DNA of 64,000 nucleotides, taken from positions 107,269 through 171,268 of the forward strand of contig NZ_SPHO01000013.1 of assembly GCF_005845215.1 (NCBI RefSeq), read 5' to 3'. This DNA is from Clostridium sp. 1001271st1 H5. GTDB lineage: Bacteria; Bacillota; Clostridia; Lachnospirales; Lachnospiraceae. The position numbers and the translations under genes were made by a program. The notes beneath the pieces are model-generated. The model did no database searches. It saw only the letters and a program-made list of their open reading frames with translations, and was not told where the DNA came from. Positions 34,043 through 43,700 of this stretch are shown here, piece by piece. Every line of letters begins with the position of its first letter. Positions within the stretch are counted from its first letter, which is position 1.

Positions 34043-35464
34043 ATGAACTACGACCCAAAATCATCCCGGGCAGAGGAATTCATCCATCACGGGGAAATTG
34101 AGGAGACTCTTGCCTACGGGGAGGCAAACCGCACCAACAGGGAGCTGATTGACGAAATTCTGGCAAAGGCCAGAGAGCGCAGGGGCCTGACCCACAGGGA
34201 AGCCATGGTGCTTCTGGACTGTGACCTGGAGGACAAGAACCAGGAGATTTACCAGCTGGCGGAGCAGATTAAAAAGGATTTCTATGGAAACCGCATCGTA
34301 CTGTTTGCGCCCCTGTACCTGTCCAACTACTGCGTCAACGGATGTGTGTACTGTCCCTACCATGCCAAGAACAAGCATATCCCCAGAAAGAAGCTGACCC
34401 AGGATGAAATCCGCAGGGAGGTCATGGCGCTGCAGGATATGGGACATAAACGCCTGGCCCTGGAAACAGGGGAGGACCCGGTGCATAACCCCATTGAATA
34501 TATGCTGGAATCCATCGACACAATTTACAGCATCAAACACAAGAACGGCGCCATACGCCGTGTCAATGTGAACATTGCAGCCACCACGGTGGAGAATTAC
34601 AGGAAGCTTAAGGACGCGGGAATCGGTACATACATTCTGTTCCAGGAGACATATCACAAGGAGAGCTATGAAAAGCTTCATCCCACAGGTCCAAAGCATG
34701 ACTACTGTTACCACACAGAGGCCATGGACCGGGCCCAGACAGGAGGTATTGACGATGTGGGCTGCGGCGTGCTGTTCGGCCTGGAGCTTTACCGGTATGA
34801 GTTTGCCGGACTTTTGATGCATGCAGAGCATCTGGAGGCGGTGTTCGGAGTGGGACCCCACACCATCAGCGTGCCCAGGATACGGAGGGCGGACGACATT
34901 GACCCGGATTCCTTTGACAACGGAATTGACGACGACATCTTTGCCAAGCTGGTGGCCTGCATCCGCATCGCGGTCCCGTACACAGGCATGATAGTATCCA
35001 CCAGGGAGAGCCAGAAGACCAGGGAACGGGTGCTGCATCTGGGCATTTCCCAAATCAGCGGAGGTTCCAAGACAAGTGTTGGCGGCTACTTTGAACCGGA
35101 GCCTGAGGAGGAATGTTCGGCCCAGTTCGTTGTGAGCGACAACCGGACCCTGGACCAGGTGGTGAACTGGCTTATGGGAATGGGGTATATTCCCAGCTTC
35201 TGTACGGCCTGCTACCGGGAAGGGCGCACCGGCGACCGGTTCATGTCCCTGTGCAAAAGCGGTCAGATTCAGAACTGCTGCCATCCCAATGCCCTTATGA
35301 CGCTGAAGGAGTATCTCATGGATTACAGCTCCCAGGAGACAAGGCGCATCGGCGAGGCGCTTATAGAAAAGGAAATCGGAAGCATACCAAAGGAGAAGGT
35401 ACAGCAGATTGTCAGGGATAACCTGGCCAAGATTGAACAGGGCGTCAGGGATTTCAGGTTTTAG
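34043..35464 (+). CDS. hydG: [FeFe]-hydrogenase H-cluster radical SAM maturase HydG
   Basis: Cleaves tyrosine to give the CO and CN ligands of the H-cluster (as an iron synthon). The 473-residue protein has the SAM-cluster motif at Cys97, Cys101 and Cys104 (CVNGCVYC). The C-terminal auxiliary cluster matches CX2CX22C at Cys387, Cys390 and Cys413 (FCTACYREG ... QNCC). ALETGEDPVHNPIEY and GCGVLFGLELYRYEF are typical. AAAAGGAGAGG precedes the ATG. The last codons are repeated downstream as a 36-base tandem duplication that leaves the protein intact. The next gene is hydF. Confidence 0.96.
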   Translation: MNYDPKSSRAEEFIHHGEIEETLAYGEANRTNRELIDEILAKARERRGLTHREAMVLLDCDLEDKNQEIYQLAEQIKKDFYGNRIVLFAPLYLSNYCVNGCVYCPYHAKNKHIPRKKLTQDEIRREVMALQDMGHKRLALETGEDPVHNPIEYMLESIDTIYSIKHKNGAIRRVNVNIAATTVENYRKLKDAGIGTYILFQETYHKESYEKLHPTGPKHDYCYHTEAMDRAQTGGIDDVGCGVLFGLELYRYEFAGLLMHAEHLEAVFGVGPHTISVPRIRRADDIDPDSFDNGIDDDIFAKLVACIRIAVPYTGMIVSTRESQKTRERVLHLGISQISGGSKTSVGGYFEPEPEEECSAQFVVSDNRTLDQVVNWLMGMGYIPSFCTACYREGRTGDRFMSLCKSGQIQNCCHPNALMTLKEYLMDYSSQETRRIGEALIEKEIGSIPKEKVQQIVRDNLAKIEQGVRDFRF

Positions 35465-35502
35465 ACGATTAAACAGGGCGTCAGGGGGTTCGGGTTTTAG
35501 CG
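35431..35502 (+). repeat. 36-bp tandem duplication at the hydG 3' end
   Basis: Copy 1 (35431-35466) covers the last hydG codons and stop. Copy 2 (35467-35502) repeats it with a few substitutions, including GATTRAACAGGGCGTCAGGG. The unit is 12 codons long. The second copy lies in the hydG-hydF spacer. Confidence 0.8.
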
Positions 35503-35579
35503 GTTCCAGCCGGCAAAATGCAGGCGGGATGGAATGGATAGCAGGCAGACAGGCAATCAGGGAAAAGGAGCAAAAGGCC

Positions 35580-36863
35580 ATGGGAATGAACAATACGCCG
35601 GCATCGGACCGGATACATATTGGATTTTTTGGAAGGAGAAATGCCGGCAAATCCAGCGTGCTGAACGCGGTTACGGGTCAGGACCTGGCCGTGGTGTCGG
35701 ACGTGAAGGGGACCACCACGGACCCTGTGTATAAAGCCATGGAGCTGCTTCCCCTGGGCCCTGTGATGATGATAGACACGCCGGGGATTGACGACCAGGG
35801 GGAGCTGGGCAGCCTGAGGGTGAGGAAGAGCTGTCAGGTGCTCAACAAGACGGATGTGGCTGTGCTGGTGATGGATGCCTGTCACGGTCCTGCCCCGGAA
35901 GATTATGCCCTCCTGAAAAGGATAAGGGAAAAGCAGATTCCCTGTGCAGCGGTCTTAAACAAGGCGGATTTGGACAGGACCCTCAGGCGTATGGAGGGGG
36001 CATGGGACGGGGCTGTCAGGCAAAGGCCTGAGGGGATTCCTGAATCCGTTCCTGTCCTGGCTGTCAGCGCCCATACCGGTCAGGGTATTGGGGCGCTTAA
36101 GGAGTGTCTGGCCAGGCTGGGAAAGACCCAGGAAAGCAGCAGGAAAATCGTGGGGGACCTGCTTTCCCCCTCTGATGTGGCAGTGTTGGTGGTGCCTATT
36201 GATAAGGCGGCTCCCAAGGGACGCCTGATTCTGCCCCAGCAGCAGACCATACGGGACATCCTGGAAGCGGATGCCGTGTCTGTGGTGGTCAGGGAAAACG
36301 GACTTAAAAACACCCTGTCCTCCCTGGGGAAGAAGCCCAGAATGGTCATTACCGACAGCCAGGTGTTTGCAAAGGTCAGTGCAGATACGCCGGAGGATAT
36401 CCTGCTTACCTCCTTCTCCATTCTCTTTGCCCGCTACAAGGGCAGCCTGGAGCCGATGGTGGAAGGCGTCAGGGCTCTGGATGACATAGGAAAGGGCGAC
36501 AGAATCCTGATTTCCGAGGGCTGTACCCATCACAGGCAGTGCGAGGACATCGGCACCGTCAAGCTGCCCGGGTGGATACGGGAGTATACTGGGACAGAGC
36601 CGGAATTCGTGTTCACCTCAGGTACGGAGTTCCCGGATGAACTGGGGAGTTACCGCATGATTATCCACTGCGGAGGCTGTATGCTGAATGAGCGGGAGAT
36701 GAAGTACAGGATGAAATGCGCCCAGGACCAGGGGATTCCCATGACCAACTATGGTATAGCCATTGCCTATATCCAGGGGATATTGAGGCGGAGCGTGGAG
36801 CCGTTTGCGGAGATAGCGGCGCTGCTGGACGGAAATAAGCTGCAGCCGGAAAAGGAGCCGTAA
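35580..36863 (+). CDS. hydF: [FeFe]-hydrogenase maturation GTPase HydF
   Basis: A GTPase scaffold that carries the H-cluster precursor to the hydrogenase. It is 427 residues from the ATG at 35580, which has AAAGGAG 9 bases upstream. The frame is open further upstream to 35409, inside hydG, but that part encodes the duplication junk. G1 is GRRNAGKSS, with DTPGID and NKADL following. The C-terminal [4Fe-4S] site fits CxH...HCxxC: CTH in SEGCTHHRQ and HCGGC in MIIHCGGCMLNE. A dimerisation domain lies between. HydE and the hydrogenase itself are not in the window. Confidence 0.95.
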   Translation: MGMNNTPASDRIHIGFFGRRNAGKSSVLNAVTGQDLAVVSDVKGTTTDPVYKAMELLPLGPVMMIDTPGIDDQGELGSLRVRKSCQVLNKTDVAVLVMDACHGPAPEDYALLKRIREKQIPCAAVLNKADLDRTLRRMEGAWDGAVRQRPEGIPESVPVLAVSAHTGQGIGALKECLARLGKTQESSRKIVGDLLSPSDVAVLVVPIDKAAPKGRLILPQQQTIRDILEADAVSVVVRENGLKNTLSSLGKKPRMVITDSQVFAKVSADTPEDILLTSFSILFARYKGSLEPMVEGVRALDDIGKGDRILISEGCTHHRQCEDIGTVKLPGWIREYTGTEPEFVFTSGTEFPDELGSYRMIIHCGGCMLNEREMKYRMKCAQDQGIPMTNYGIAIAYIQGILRRSVEPFAEIAALLDGNKLQPEKEP

Positions 36864-36914
36864 TCTCACAATAAAGGTCCATATAAAGAATACAAGTCCA
36901 TATAATGAAGATAG

Positions 36915-36962
36915 GGCAGGAACTGTGCATCGCATGCTGTGTGTTGCAGGCTCCTGCCTTTT
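36915..36962 (+). terminator. Probable terminator of the hyd genes
   Basis: A 7-bp stem GGCAGGA / TCCTGCC (36915-36921 with 36952-36958) with an internally paired loop, followed by a short T tract. Confidence 0.6.
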
Positions 36963-37061
36963 ACATTCCGCTTCGCGGATGGACGGGGTCCGCATATTCT
37001 TTGCTGCCATGGCCGTGTTCTGCATTATGAAATAAAAATAATTTTTATTTTAAAAACTATA

Positions 37062-37089
37062 TTGAAAAATATTTCTAACGTGATATACT
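37062..37089 (+). promoter_or_regulatory. Promoter of nagA
   Basis: TTGAAA, a 16-base spacer and TATACT, 55 bases before the start. Confidence 0.6.
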
Positions 37090-37144
37090 TATAACTAAGG
37101 GGAATTAATATAGAGAACACACATAGATGGAAGGAGAAGAAACT

Positions 37145-38284
37145 ATGAGGATTCAGGGTAAGAGAGTCTGGATAGCAGGCCAGTTCATGGCAGCCCAGAT
37201 GGAGATTGAGGATGGAGTCATCAGCCGTATCCGTGAGTACGGCGCGGGACCGGCGGACCATGATTACGGGGACAAGAGAATCGTGCCGGGGTTCATTGAT
37301 ATCCACACCCACGGGGCATATGATTTTGACACAAATGACGGCGAGCCGGAAGGGCTCCGCAATTGGATGAAGCGGATACCGGAGGAGGGAGTCACAGCCA
37401 TCCTGCCGACCACCGTGACCCAGATGCCGGATGTGCTCACCAATGCCGTGGCCAATGTGGCGGCGGTGGTGAAGGAGGGCTACGAAGGCGCTGAAATACT
37501 GGGCATCCATTTTGAAGGACCGTTCCTGGATATGGAGTACAAGGGCGCGCAGCCGCCTGAGGCCATAGCCACTGCATCTGTGGAGCAGTTTAAGCGTTAT
37601 CAGGAGGCGGCGGAAGGCCTCATCAAATATATCACGCTGGCGCCGGAGCGGGACCCGGACCATGCACTCACAAGATACTGTTCCACCCATGGCGTGGTGG
37701 TAAGCATGGGCCATTCAGCGGCCACTTACGAGCAGGCGCTTTTAGGCATTGCCAACGGCGCGTCGTCCATGACCCATGTATATAACGGCATGACTCCTTA
37801 CCATCACCGCAAGCCAGGACTGGTAGGAACTGCCCTCAGGGTAAGGGATATTTACGGGGAAATTATCTGCGACGGGTGCCACTCCCACCTGGCGGCCCTG
37901 AATAACTTCTTTACAGCCAAGGGGCGTGATTATTCCATTATGATTAGCGATTCCCTCAGAGCCAAGCACTGCCCTCCGGGAGGACAGTACCAGCTGGGCG
38001 GCCATGACATAGAGATAGGCGAGGACGGACTGGCCCGGCTCAAGGGAACAGATACCATAGCAGGAAGCACCCTGAACATGAACCGGGGTCTTAAAATCCT
38101 GGTGGAGCAGGCCCTGGTGCCCTTTGACACCGCTCTTAATTCCTGTACCATCAACCCGGCCAGATGTCTGGGCGTGGATGATAGAAAGGGAAGGATTGCA
38201 GCGGGCTGCGATGGGGATTTGGTGGTTCTGGATGATGATTACAGCGTGCTCCAGACCTGGTGCAGAGGACGTGCAATGCTTTGA
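37145..38284 (+). CDS. nagA: N-acetylglucosamine-6-phosphate deacetylase
   Basis: Removes acetate from GlcNAc-6-phosphate in amino-sugar catabolism and cell-wall recycling. The 379-residue amidohydrolase has the HxH motif in FIDIHTHGAYDFDT, the metal glutamate in FEGPFLDMEYKGAQP, histidines in SMGHSAATYEQ and MTHVYNGMTPYHHR, and the catalytic aspartate near GSTLNMNRG (TDTIAGS). The ATG at 37145 is used because GAAGGAG is then 9 bases away; the frame starts at 37127. No nagB or PTS gene is adjacent, so it stands alone. Confidence 0.94.
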   Translation: MRIQGKRVWIAGQFMAAQMEIEDGVISRIREYGAGPADHDYGDKRIVPGFIDIHTHGAYDFDTNDGEPEGLRNWMKRIPEEGVTAILPTTVTQMPDVLTNAVANVAAVVKEGYEGAEILGIHFEGPFLDMEYKGAQPPEAIATASVEQFKRYQEAAEGLIKYITLAPERDPDHALTRYCSTHGVVVSMGHSAATYEQALLGIANGASSMTHVYNGMTPYHHRKPGLVGTALRVRDIYGEIICDGCHSHLAALNNFFTAKGRDYSIMISDSLRAKHCPPGGQYQLGGHDIEIGEDGLARLKGTDTIAGSTLNMNRGLKILVEQALVPFDTALNSCTINPARCLGVDDRKGRIAAGCDGDLVVLDDDYSVLQTWCRGRAML

Positions 38285-38320
38285 TTCAAAGGAAATTTTC
38301 GATAAAATCCTTGAAAATGC

Positions 38321-38349
38321 TTGCATTTACAGCGGCATGATGGTATAGT
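38321..38349 (+). promoter_or_regulatory. Promoter of the rimP-nusA-infB cluster
   Basis: TTGCAT (38321-38326), a 17-base spacer and TATAGT (38344-38349). The transcript would start near 38356 and pass through the hairpin at 38380. Confidence 0.65.
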
Positions 38350-38378
38350 GTATACGATAACTAATGTAGATTACTGAT

Positions 38379-38412
38379 AAAAGAGTGGACACCAGTCCAC
38401 TCTTTCGTTTTG
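38379..38412 (+). terminator. Terminator-like hairpin in the rimP leader
   Basis: An 11-bp stem (38380-38390 with 38395-38405) with a 4-base loop and a T-rich tail (TCTTTCGTTTT). It may end nagA transcripts, or act as an attenuator controlled by NusA. Confidence 0.7.
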
Positions 38413-38437
38413 GAAAGACAGGAAAGGTGGTGGAACG

Positions 38438-38905
38438 ATGGGAAAAAAGGAGAGCTATGAGAGCCGGGTGGAGAAACACCTCCTTCCACTGATGGAAGAG
38501 CATGGGTTTGAACTGGTAGACGTGGAATATGTAAAGGAAGCAGGTACCTGGTACCTGAGAGCTTATATAGATAAAGAAGGCGGGATTGCCGTAGATGACT
38601 GTGAAGTCATCAGCAGGGCCTTAAGCGACTGGCTGGATAAAGAGGATTTCATTGATGACAGTTATATTCTGGAAGTCAGTTCGCCGGGATTAGGCCGTCC
38701 TCTTAAGAAGGAAAAGGACTTCGTGAGAAGCATGGGCAAGGATGTGGATGTAAGGCTTTACCGTCAGCTTAACAAGCAAAAGGAATTTACGGGCGCCCTC
38801 AGTGCATATGATGAAAATACTGTGACGCTGACCATGGAAGACGGAAGCCGGATGGTATTTGAAAAAGCGGACATTGCCCTCATACGGCTGGCGCTGGATT
38901 TTTAG
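38438..38905 (+). CDS. rimP: Ribosome maturation factor RimP
   Basis: Helps assemble the 30S subunit. The 155-residue protein has the N-terminal alpha/beta domain (HGFELVDVEYVKEAGTWYLRAYIDKEGGIAVDDCEVISRALSDWLD, spread over residues 22-68), then YILEVSSPGLGRPLKKEKDF, the family hallmark, and a C-terminal SH3-like barrel. It is the first gene of the classical nusA-infB cluster; AAAGGTGGTGG precedes the ATG. nusA follows after 41 bases. Confidence 0.96.
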   Translation: MGKKESYESRVEKHLLPLMEEHGFELVDVEYVKEAGTWYLRAYIDKEGGIAVDDCEVISRALSDWLDKEDFIDDSYILEVSSPGLGRPLKKEKDFVRSMGKDVDVRLYRQLNKQKEFTGALSAYDENTVTLTMEDGSRMVFEKADIALIRLALDF

Positions 38906-38946
38906 TTAAATCATTCACATGCTGAGACATGGATAGGAGGATAAAC

Positions 38947-40113
38947 ATGAACAAGGAACTGTTAGAGGCAATGGAAGTATTGGAGAAAGAGAAGAACATT
39001 TCCAAAGATACGCTCATTGAAGCCATTGAGAACTCTTTACTCACTGCCTGTAAGAACCATTTCGGGAAAGCCGATAATGTAAGGGTCACGGTGAACCCCA
39101 ACACCTGTGACTTTGCAGTATACGCAGAAAAAGCGGTTGTGGAAACAGTGGAGGACGATTGTCTGGAGATGAGTCTGGCGGATGCCAGGATGCTGAACCC
39201 CAAGTATGATATTGGGGATATGGTGCAGATTCCGCTGGATTCCAAGAAGTTCGGCCGTATTGCCACACAGAACGCAAAGAACGTGATTCTGCAGAAGATA
39301 CGCGAGGAAGAGCGCAAGGCACTGTACAACGAGTATTATATGAAGGAAAAAGATGTCATGACCGGCGTGGTACAGCGCTATCTGGGAAGAAACGTGAGCA
39401 TTAACCTGGGCAGGGTGGATGCCATCCTCAATGAAAGCGAGCAGGTAAAGGGCGAGACATTCCGTCCCACAGAGCGCGTCAAGGTATATGTCATCGAGGT
39501 AAAGGATACGCCCAAGGGGCCAAGGGTTTCTGTTTCCAGGACACACCCGGACCTGGTGAAGCGTCTCTTTGAATCCGAGGTGGCTGAGGTACGGGACGGT
39601 ACGGTGGAAATCAAAGCCATTGCCAGGGAGGCAGGCTCCAGGACAAAGATTGCAGTAAAATCCAATGATTCCAATGTGGACCCGGTAGGCGCATGCGTGG
39701 GCCTTAACGGTTCCAGGGTGAATTCCATTGTAAGCGAATTAAAAGGTGAAAAGATTGACATCATTAACTGGGATGACAATCCTGCTTACCTGATTGAAAA
39801 TGCCTTGAGCCCGGCCAAGGTCATCTGCGTTGTGGCTGACGAGGAGGAACGGGAGGCACAGGTCATTGTGCCGGATTACCAGCTGTCCCTTGCCATTGGC
39901 AAGGAAGGCCAGAATGCAAGACTGGCTGCAAGGCTTACGGGCTTTAAGATTGATATTAAGAGTGAGACCCAGGCCAGGGAAATGGGACTCTTCGAGCAGA
40001 TGGGGCTCCAGTATGGCGATACGCCGGCTGAGACCTACGAGGAAGAGCCGGAGGAACCGGAAAGCTACCAGGAATATGAAGAAAACTATCAGGAAGACGG
40101 AAGCGAACAGTAA
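38947..40113 (+). CDS. nusA: Transcription termination/antitermination factor NusA
   Basis: The 388-residue elongation factor that binds RNA polymerase and nascent RNA. The N-terminal RNAP-binding domain covers residues 1-125. An S1 domain (GVVQRYLGRNVSINLGRVDAIL) and two KH domains follow (DPVGACVGLNGSRVNSIVSEL; LSLAIGKEGQNARLAARLTGF). The tail is acidic and Gln/Tyr/Glu-rich (YEEEPEEPESYQEYEE), without the extra C-terminal repeats of proteobacteria. ATAGGAGGATAAAC precedes the ATG at 38947; an in-frame start 18 bases earlier lacks a ribosome site. Confidence 0.96.
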   Translation: MNKELLEAMEVLEKEKNISKDTLIEAIENSLLTACKNHFGKADNVRVTVNPNTCDFAVYAEKAVVETVEDDCLEMSLADARMLNPKYDIGDMVQIPLDSKKFGRIATQNAKNVILQKIREEERKALYNEYYMKEKDVMTGVVQRYLGRNVSINLGRVDAILNESEQVKGETFRPTERVKVYVIEVKDTPKGPRVSVSRTHPDLVKRLFESEVAEVRDGTVEIKAIAREAGSRTKIAVKSNDSNVDPVGACVGLNGSRVNSIVSELKGEKIDIINWDDNPAYLIENALSPAKVICVVADEEEREAQVIVPDYQLSLAIGKEGQNARLAARLTGFKIDIKSETQAREMGLFEQMGLQYGDTPAETYEEEPEEPESYQEYEENYQEDGSEQ

Positions 40114-40147
40114 AAGGGATACTCTGAGAAGGTTAGGAGTGATGTAA

Positions 40148-40420
40148 GTGAGCATGAAAAAAGTTCCGCTCAGGCAGTGCATTGGCTGCCAGGAGATGAA
40201 GAGCAAAAAAGAAATGATAAGAGTCATAAAAACCGCCGAGGATGAGATTATGTTGGATGCCACAGGCCGCAAGAACGGCAGGGGCGCTTACCTGTGTCCA
40301 TCAATGGAATGCCTGAAGAAGGCAGTGAAGGGAAAGAGACTGGAACGTTCCTTCAAGATGGCCATTCCCAAAGAGGTGTATGAAACTCTGGAAAAGGAGA
40401 TGGAAGAACTTGGCAGATAA
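40148..40420 (+). CDS. rnpM: RNase P modulator RnpM (YlxR)
   Basis: A 90-residue RNA-binding protein of the YlxR family with RQCIGCQEMKSKKEMIRVI and GRKNGRGAYLCPSMECLKKA. The family's RNase P-modulating role is reported from Bacillus. The GTG at 40148 has AGGAG 8 bases upstream and is preferred; an ATG two codons later is possible. It sits between nusA and the L7Ae-like gene, the usual order. Confidence 0.92.
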   Translation: MSMKKVPLRQCIGCQEMKSKKEMIRVIKTAEDEIMLDATGRKNGRGAYLCPSMECLKKAVKGKRLERSFKMAIPKEVYETLEKEMEELGR

Positions 40421-40745
40421 CAGGAGGCTGTTAAGCCTGCTGGGCCTTGCAACAAGGGCCAGGAAGGTGGTCAGCGGCGAATTTTCGACGGAGAAGTCAG
40501 TAAAGAGCGGAAAGTCCCATTTGGTAATCGTATCGGAAGAAGCTTCGGACAACACGAAGAAAAAGTTTACCAACATGTGTACTTACTATAAAGTCCCAAT
40601 CTATCTGTTTGGAACAAAGGACGAACTGGGGCATGCCATGGGGCAGGAGTTCAGGGCGTCACTGTCAGTGGAGGATGCAGGTTTCGCAAAGTCAATGGTA
40701 GAACGAATGAATATAAACGGAGGTAGCTTGAATGAGAGTAAGTGA
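40410..40745 (+). CDS. L7Ae-family RNA-binding protein (YlxQ)
   Basis: A small ribosomal L7Ae/L30e/S12e/Gadd45-like protein with RRLLSLLGLATRARKVVSGEFSTEKSVKSGK and LVIVSEEASDNTKKKFTNMCTYYKVPIYLFGTKDELGHAMG. It binds kink-turn-like RNA in related species. Translation probably starts at the TTG at 40410, overlapping the rnpM end by 11 bases with AAAGGAG upstream. An ATG at 40380 would add ten basic residues and cannot be excluded. The end overlaps infB by 14 bases. Confidence 0.88.
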   Translation: MADNRRLLSLLGLATRARKVVSGEFSTEKSVKSGKSHLVIVSEEASDNTKKKFTNMCTYYKVPIYLFGTKDELGHAMGQEFRASLSVEDAGFAKSMVERMNINGGSLNESK

Positions 40746-43700
40746 ACTGGCAAATGAACTGGGCAAGACCAGTAAGGAGATATTGGAAATTATTAAGACC
40801 AAAGATAAATCCGCTGTATTATATGCAGCATCGAATGTAACAAGGGATCAGGAGAATATTGTGCGCTCTTTTGCAAATCCTAAGAGGGATGCAAGACCAG
40901 CCGCATCAGAGCACAGGGCAGAGGCTCCAAGGACGGAAGCATCAAGAACAGAGGCACCAAGAACGGAAGCGCCAAGAACCGAAGCGCCTAAGACAGAGGC
41001 TCCTAAGGCAGAGTCTGCCAGAAGCCAGGACAGCGCAGCAAAGGGTGAGCCGGCTAAGAAGAAGCTGACAGCCGTATTCCGCCCGCAGAATGCCCAGCAG
41101 CAGATTAAGCGTCCGGTACCTCCGAAACCGCAGGGAGGAAACCAGGGCCATGGGGCTTCTGCTCCGGCAGCAGCTTCCACAGCAGCGCAGACAGCCCCGG
41201 CGGCGGCACCTCAGGCAGCCCCGGCAGAGCCTGCCAGACCGCAGGTGCAGGCCCAGTCCGCAGATACTGCTCCGGAGAGAACCGCAGCGCCCCAGCCGTC
41301 TGCAGCAGCCCAGCCGTCTGCAGCACCTCAGACAGGAACTCAGGGAACTGCCCAGGACAGCCGCGATGGAGCCAGGAGCCAGGGAGGCTACCAGGGAAGC
41401 CGTGACGGAGGCAGACCCCAGGGAGGTTATCAGGGAAACCGTGACAACAACCGCGACGGCAGCCGCCAGGGAGGCTATCAGGGAAACCAGGGAGGCTATC
41501 AGGGAAACCGTGACAATAACCGGAGCGGAGGCTACCAGGGCAACCGGGATGGCAACCGCCAGGGAGGCTACCAGGGCAACCGTGATAACAACAGGCCCCA
41601 GGGAGGCTATCAGGGCAACCGCGACGGCAGCCGCCAGGGAGGCTATCAGGGAGGCCAGGGAGGCTACCAGGGCAGCCGTGACAACAACAGACCCCAGGGA
41701 GGCTATCAGGGCAACCGCGACGGCAACCGTCAGGGAGGTTATCAGGGAGGCCAGGGGGGTTATCAGGGCAACCGCGATAACAACAGGCCCCAGGGAGGCT
41801 ACCAGGGCAACCGCCAGGGAGGTTATCAGGGAGGCCAGGGGGGCTACCAGGGCAACCGCGACAACAACAGGCCTCAGGGAGGCCAGGGAGGCTATCAGGG
41901 CAACAGACCTCAGGGAGGCTACCAGGGCGGCCAGGGAGGCTACCAGGGCAACCGCGACGGGGCAAGGCCCCAGGGAGGTTATGGAAACAGACCTCAGGGC
42001 GGTTACGGCAACAGACCCCAGGGAGGCTATCAGGGCCGTCCGGGGGATGACAAGGATGCAAGGGATAACAGAGGCAGGAATGACGCCCGCCGTCCGGCAG
42101 GAGCAAGGGACGGAAAATCCTCCTTTGATACGCCGATTCAGACAAAGCCAACCAGCAACCGTCAGAATAAGAATGCTCATAAGAACGACAGATTTGATAA
42201 GCGCGACAGGCTGGAAGACGGCAAGAAGAAAGTTCCGAAGACAGGAAAGGGAGCATTCATCATGCCTCAGCCTAAGAAGGAGGAGAGCAAGGCGGATGAG
42301 GTGAAGACCATCACCCTTCCCGATGTACTCACCATCAAGGAGCTGGCTGACAAGATGAAGCTTCAGCCGTCTGTTATTGTAAAGAAGCTGTTCTTAAAGG
42401 GCCAGGTAGTTACCCTGAACCAGGAAATTGATTATGAGCAGGCAGAAGAAATCGCCATGGAATTTGATGTCCTGTGTGAAAAGGAAGTAAAGGTTGACGT
42501 CATAGCAGAGCTTCTGAAGGAAGATGAAGAGAGCACTGAGGATATGGTCCCCAGGTCACCGGTTGTGTGTGTCATGGGCCATGTTGACCACGGCAAAACT
42601 TCCCTTCTGGACGCCATCCGTGAGACTAATGTGACAGCAAGAGAGGCAGGCGGCATCACCCAGCATATCGGTGCGTCTGTTATTGAAATAAACGACCGTA
42701 AGATTACGTTCCTGGATACGCCCGGCCATGAGGCATTTACGGCCATGCGTATGAGAGGCGCCCAGTCCACGGATATTGCCATTCTGGTAGTGGCTGCGGA
42801 CGACGGCGTGATGCCTCAGACCGTTGAGGCCATCAACCATGCAAAGGCAGCTAATGTGGAAATCATTGTGGCTATCAACAAGATTGATAAGCCCAGCGCC
42901 AATGTGGATAAGGTAAAGCAGGAGCTGGCTGAATATGAGCTGATTCCTGAGGATTGGGGCGGCAGCACCATCTTCGTACCTGTTTCCGCCCATACAAAAG
43001 AAGGTGTTAAGGACCTGCTGGAAATGGTTCTTCTGACTGCCGATGTGCTCGAGCTGAAGGCTAACCCCAACCGTAAGGGCAGGGGCCTTGTAATAGAGGC
43101 AGAGCTGGATAAGGGCAAGGGACCTGTTGCAACGGTTCTGGTGCAGAAGGGTACCCTAAGAGTGGGCGAAACCATTGCGGCCGGAGCATGCTTCGGCAAG
43201 ATTCGCGCCATGATGGACGACAGGGGCCGCCGCGTAAAAGAGGCAGGACCATCCACACCCGTGGAAATCCTGGGCCTCAACGATGTGCCCAATGCCGGCG
43301 AGGTGTTTGTGGCTACTGAGAGCGAGAAGGAAGCAAGAAACTTTGCTGAGACATTCATTTCAGAAGGAAAGAGCAAACTGATTGAGGATACCAAGGCAAA
43401 ACTGTCCCTGGATGACCTGTTCAGCCAGATTCAGGCCGGTAATGTAAAGGAACTGCCAATCATCGTGAAGGCCGACGTGCAGGGCTCCGTGGAGGCTGTA
43501 AAGCAGAGCCTTACCAAGCTCTCCAACGAGGAGGTTATGGTGAAGGTGATTCACGGCGGCGTGGGCGCTATCAACGAGTCCGACGTTTCCCTGGCATCTG
43601 CATCCAACGCCATCATCATTGGCTTCAACATCCGTCCGGATGCAACCGCCAAGTCCATTGCGGAGCGTGAAAAGGTGGATATCCGCCTGTACAAGGTTAT

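Larger units (their letters stand above)
36864..37144 (+). other. Intergenic region between hydF and nagA
   Basis: These 281 bases have no supported gene. They contain a hairpin near 36915, a short duplicated TCCATATAA (about 36890 and 36908) and the AT-rich nagA promoter region. I see no tRNA or riboswitch. Confidence 0.5.

Noticed and set aside
34061..35650. 529-codon minus-strand frame opposite hydG
   Set aside because: Antisense of a gene with intact cluster-binding cysteines; no motif and no ribosome site.
41380..42045. CRISPR array
   Set aside because: The repeat units are variable in length, lack unique spacers and keep the infB reading frame.
40942..42256. Long minus-strand and alternate-frame frames across infB
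   Set aside because: They arise from the repeat array having no stops in several frames; the Cys/Pro or Ser/Leu repeats are translation shadows.
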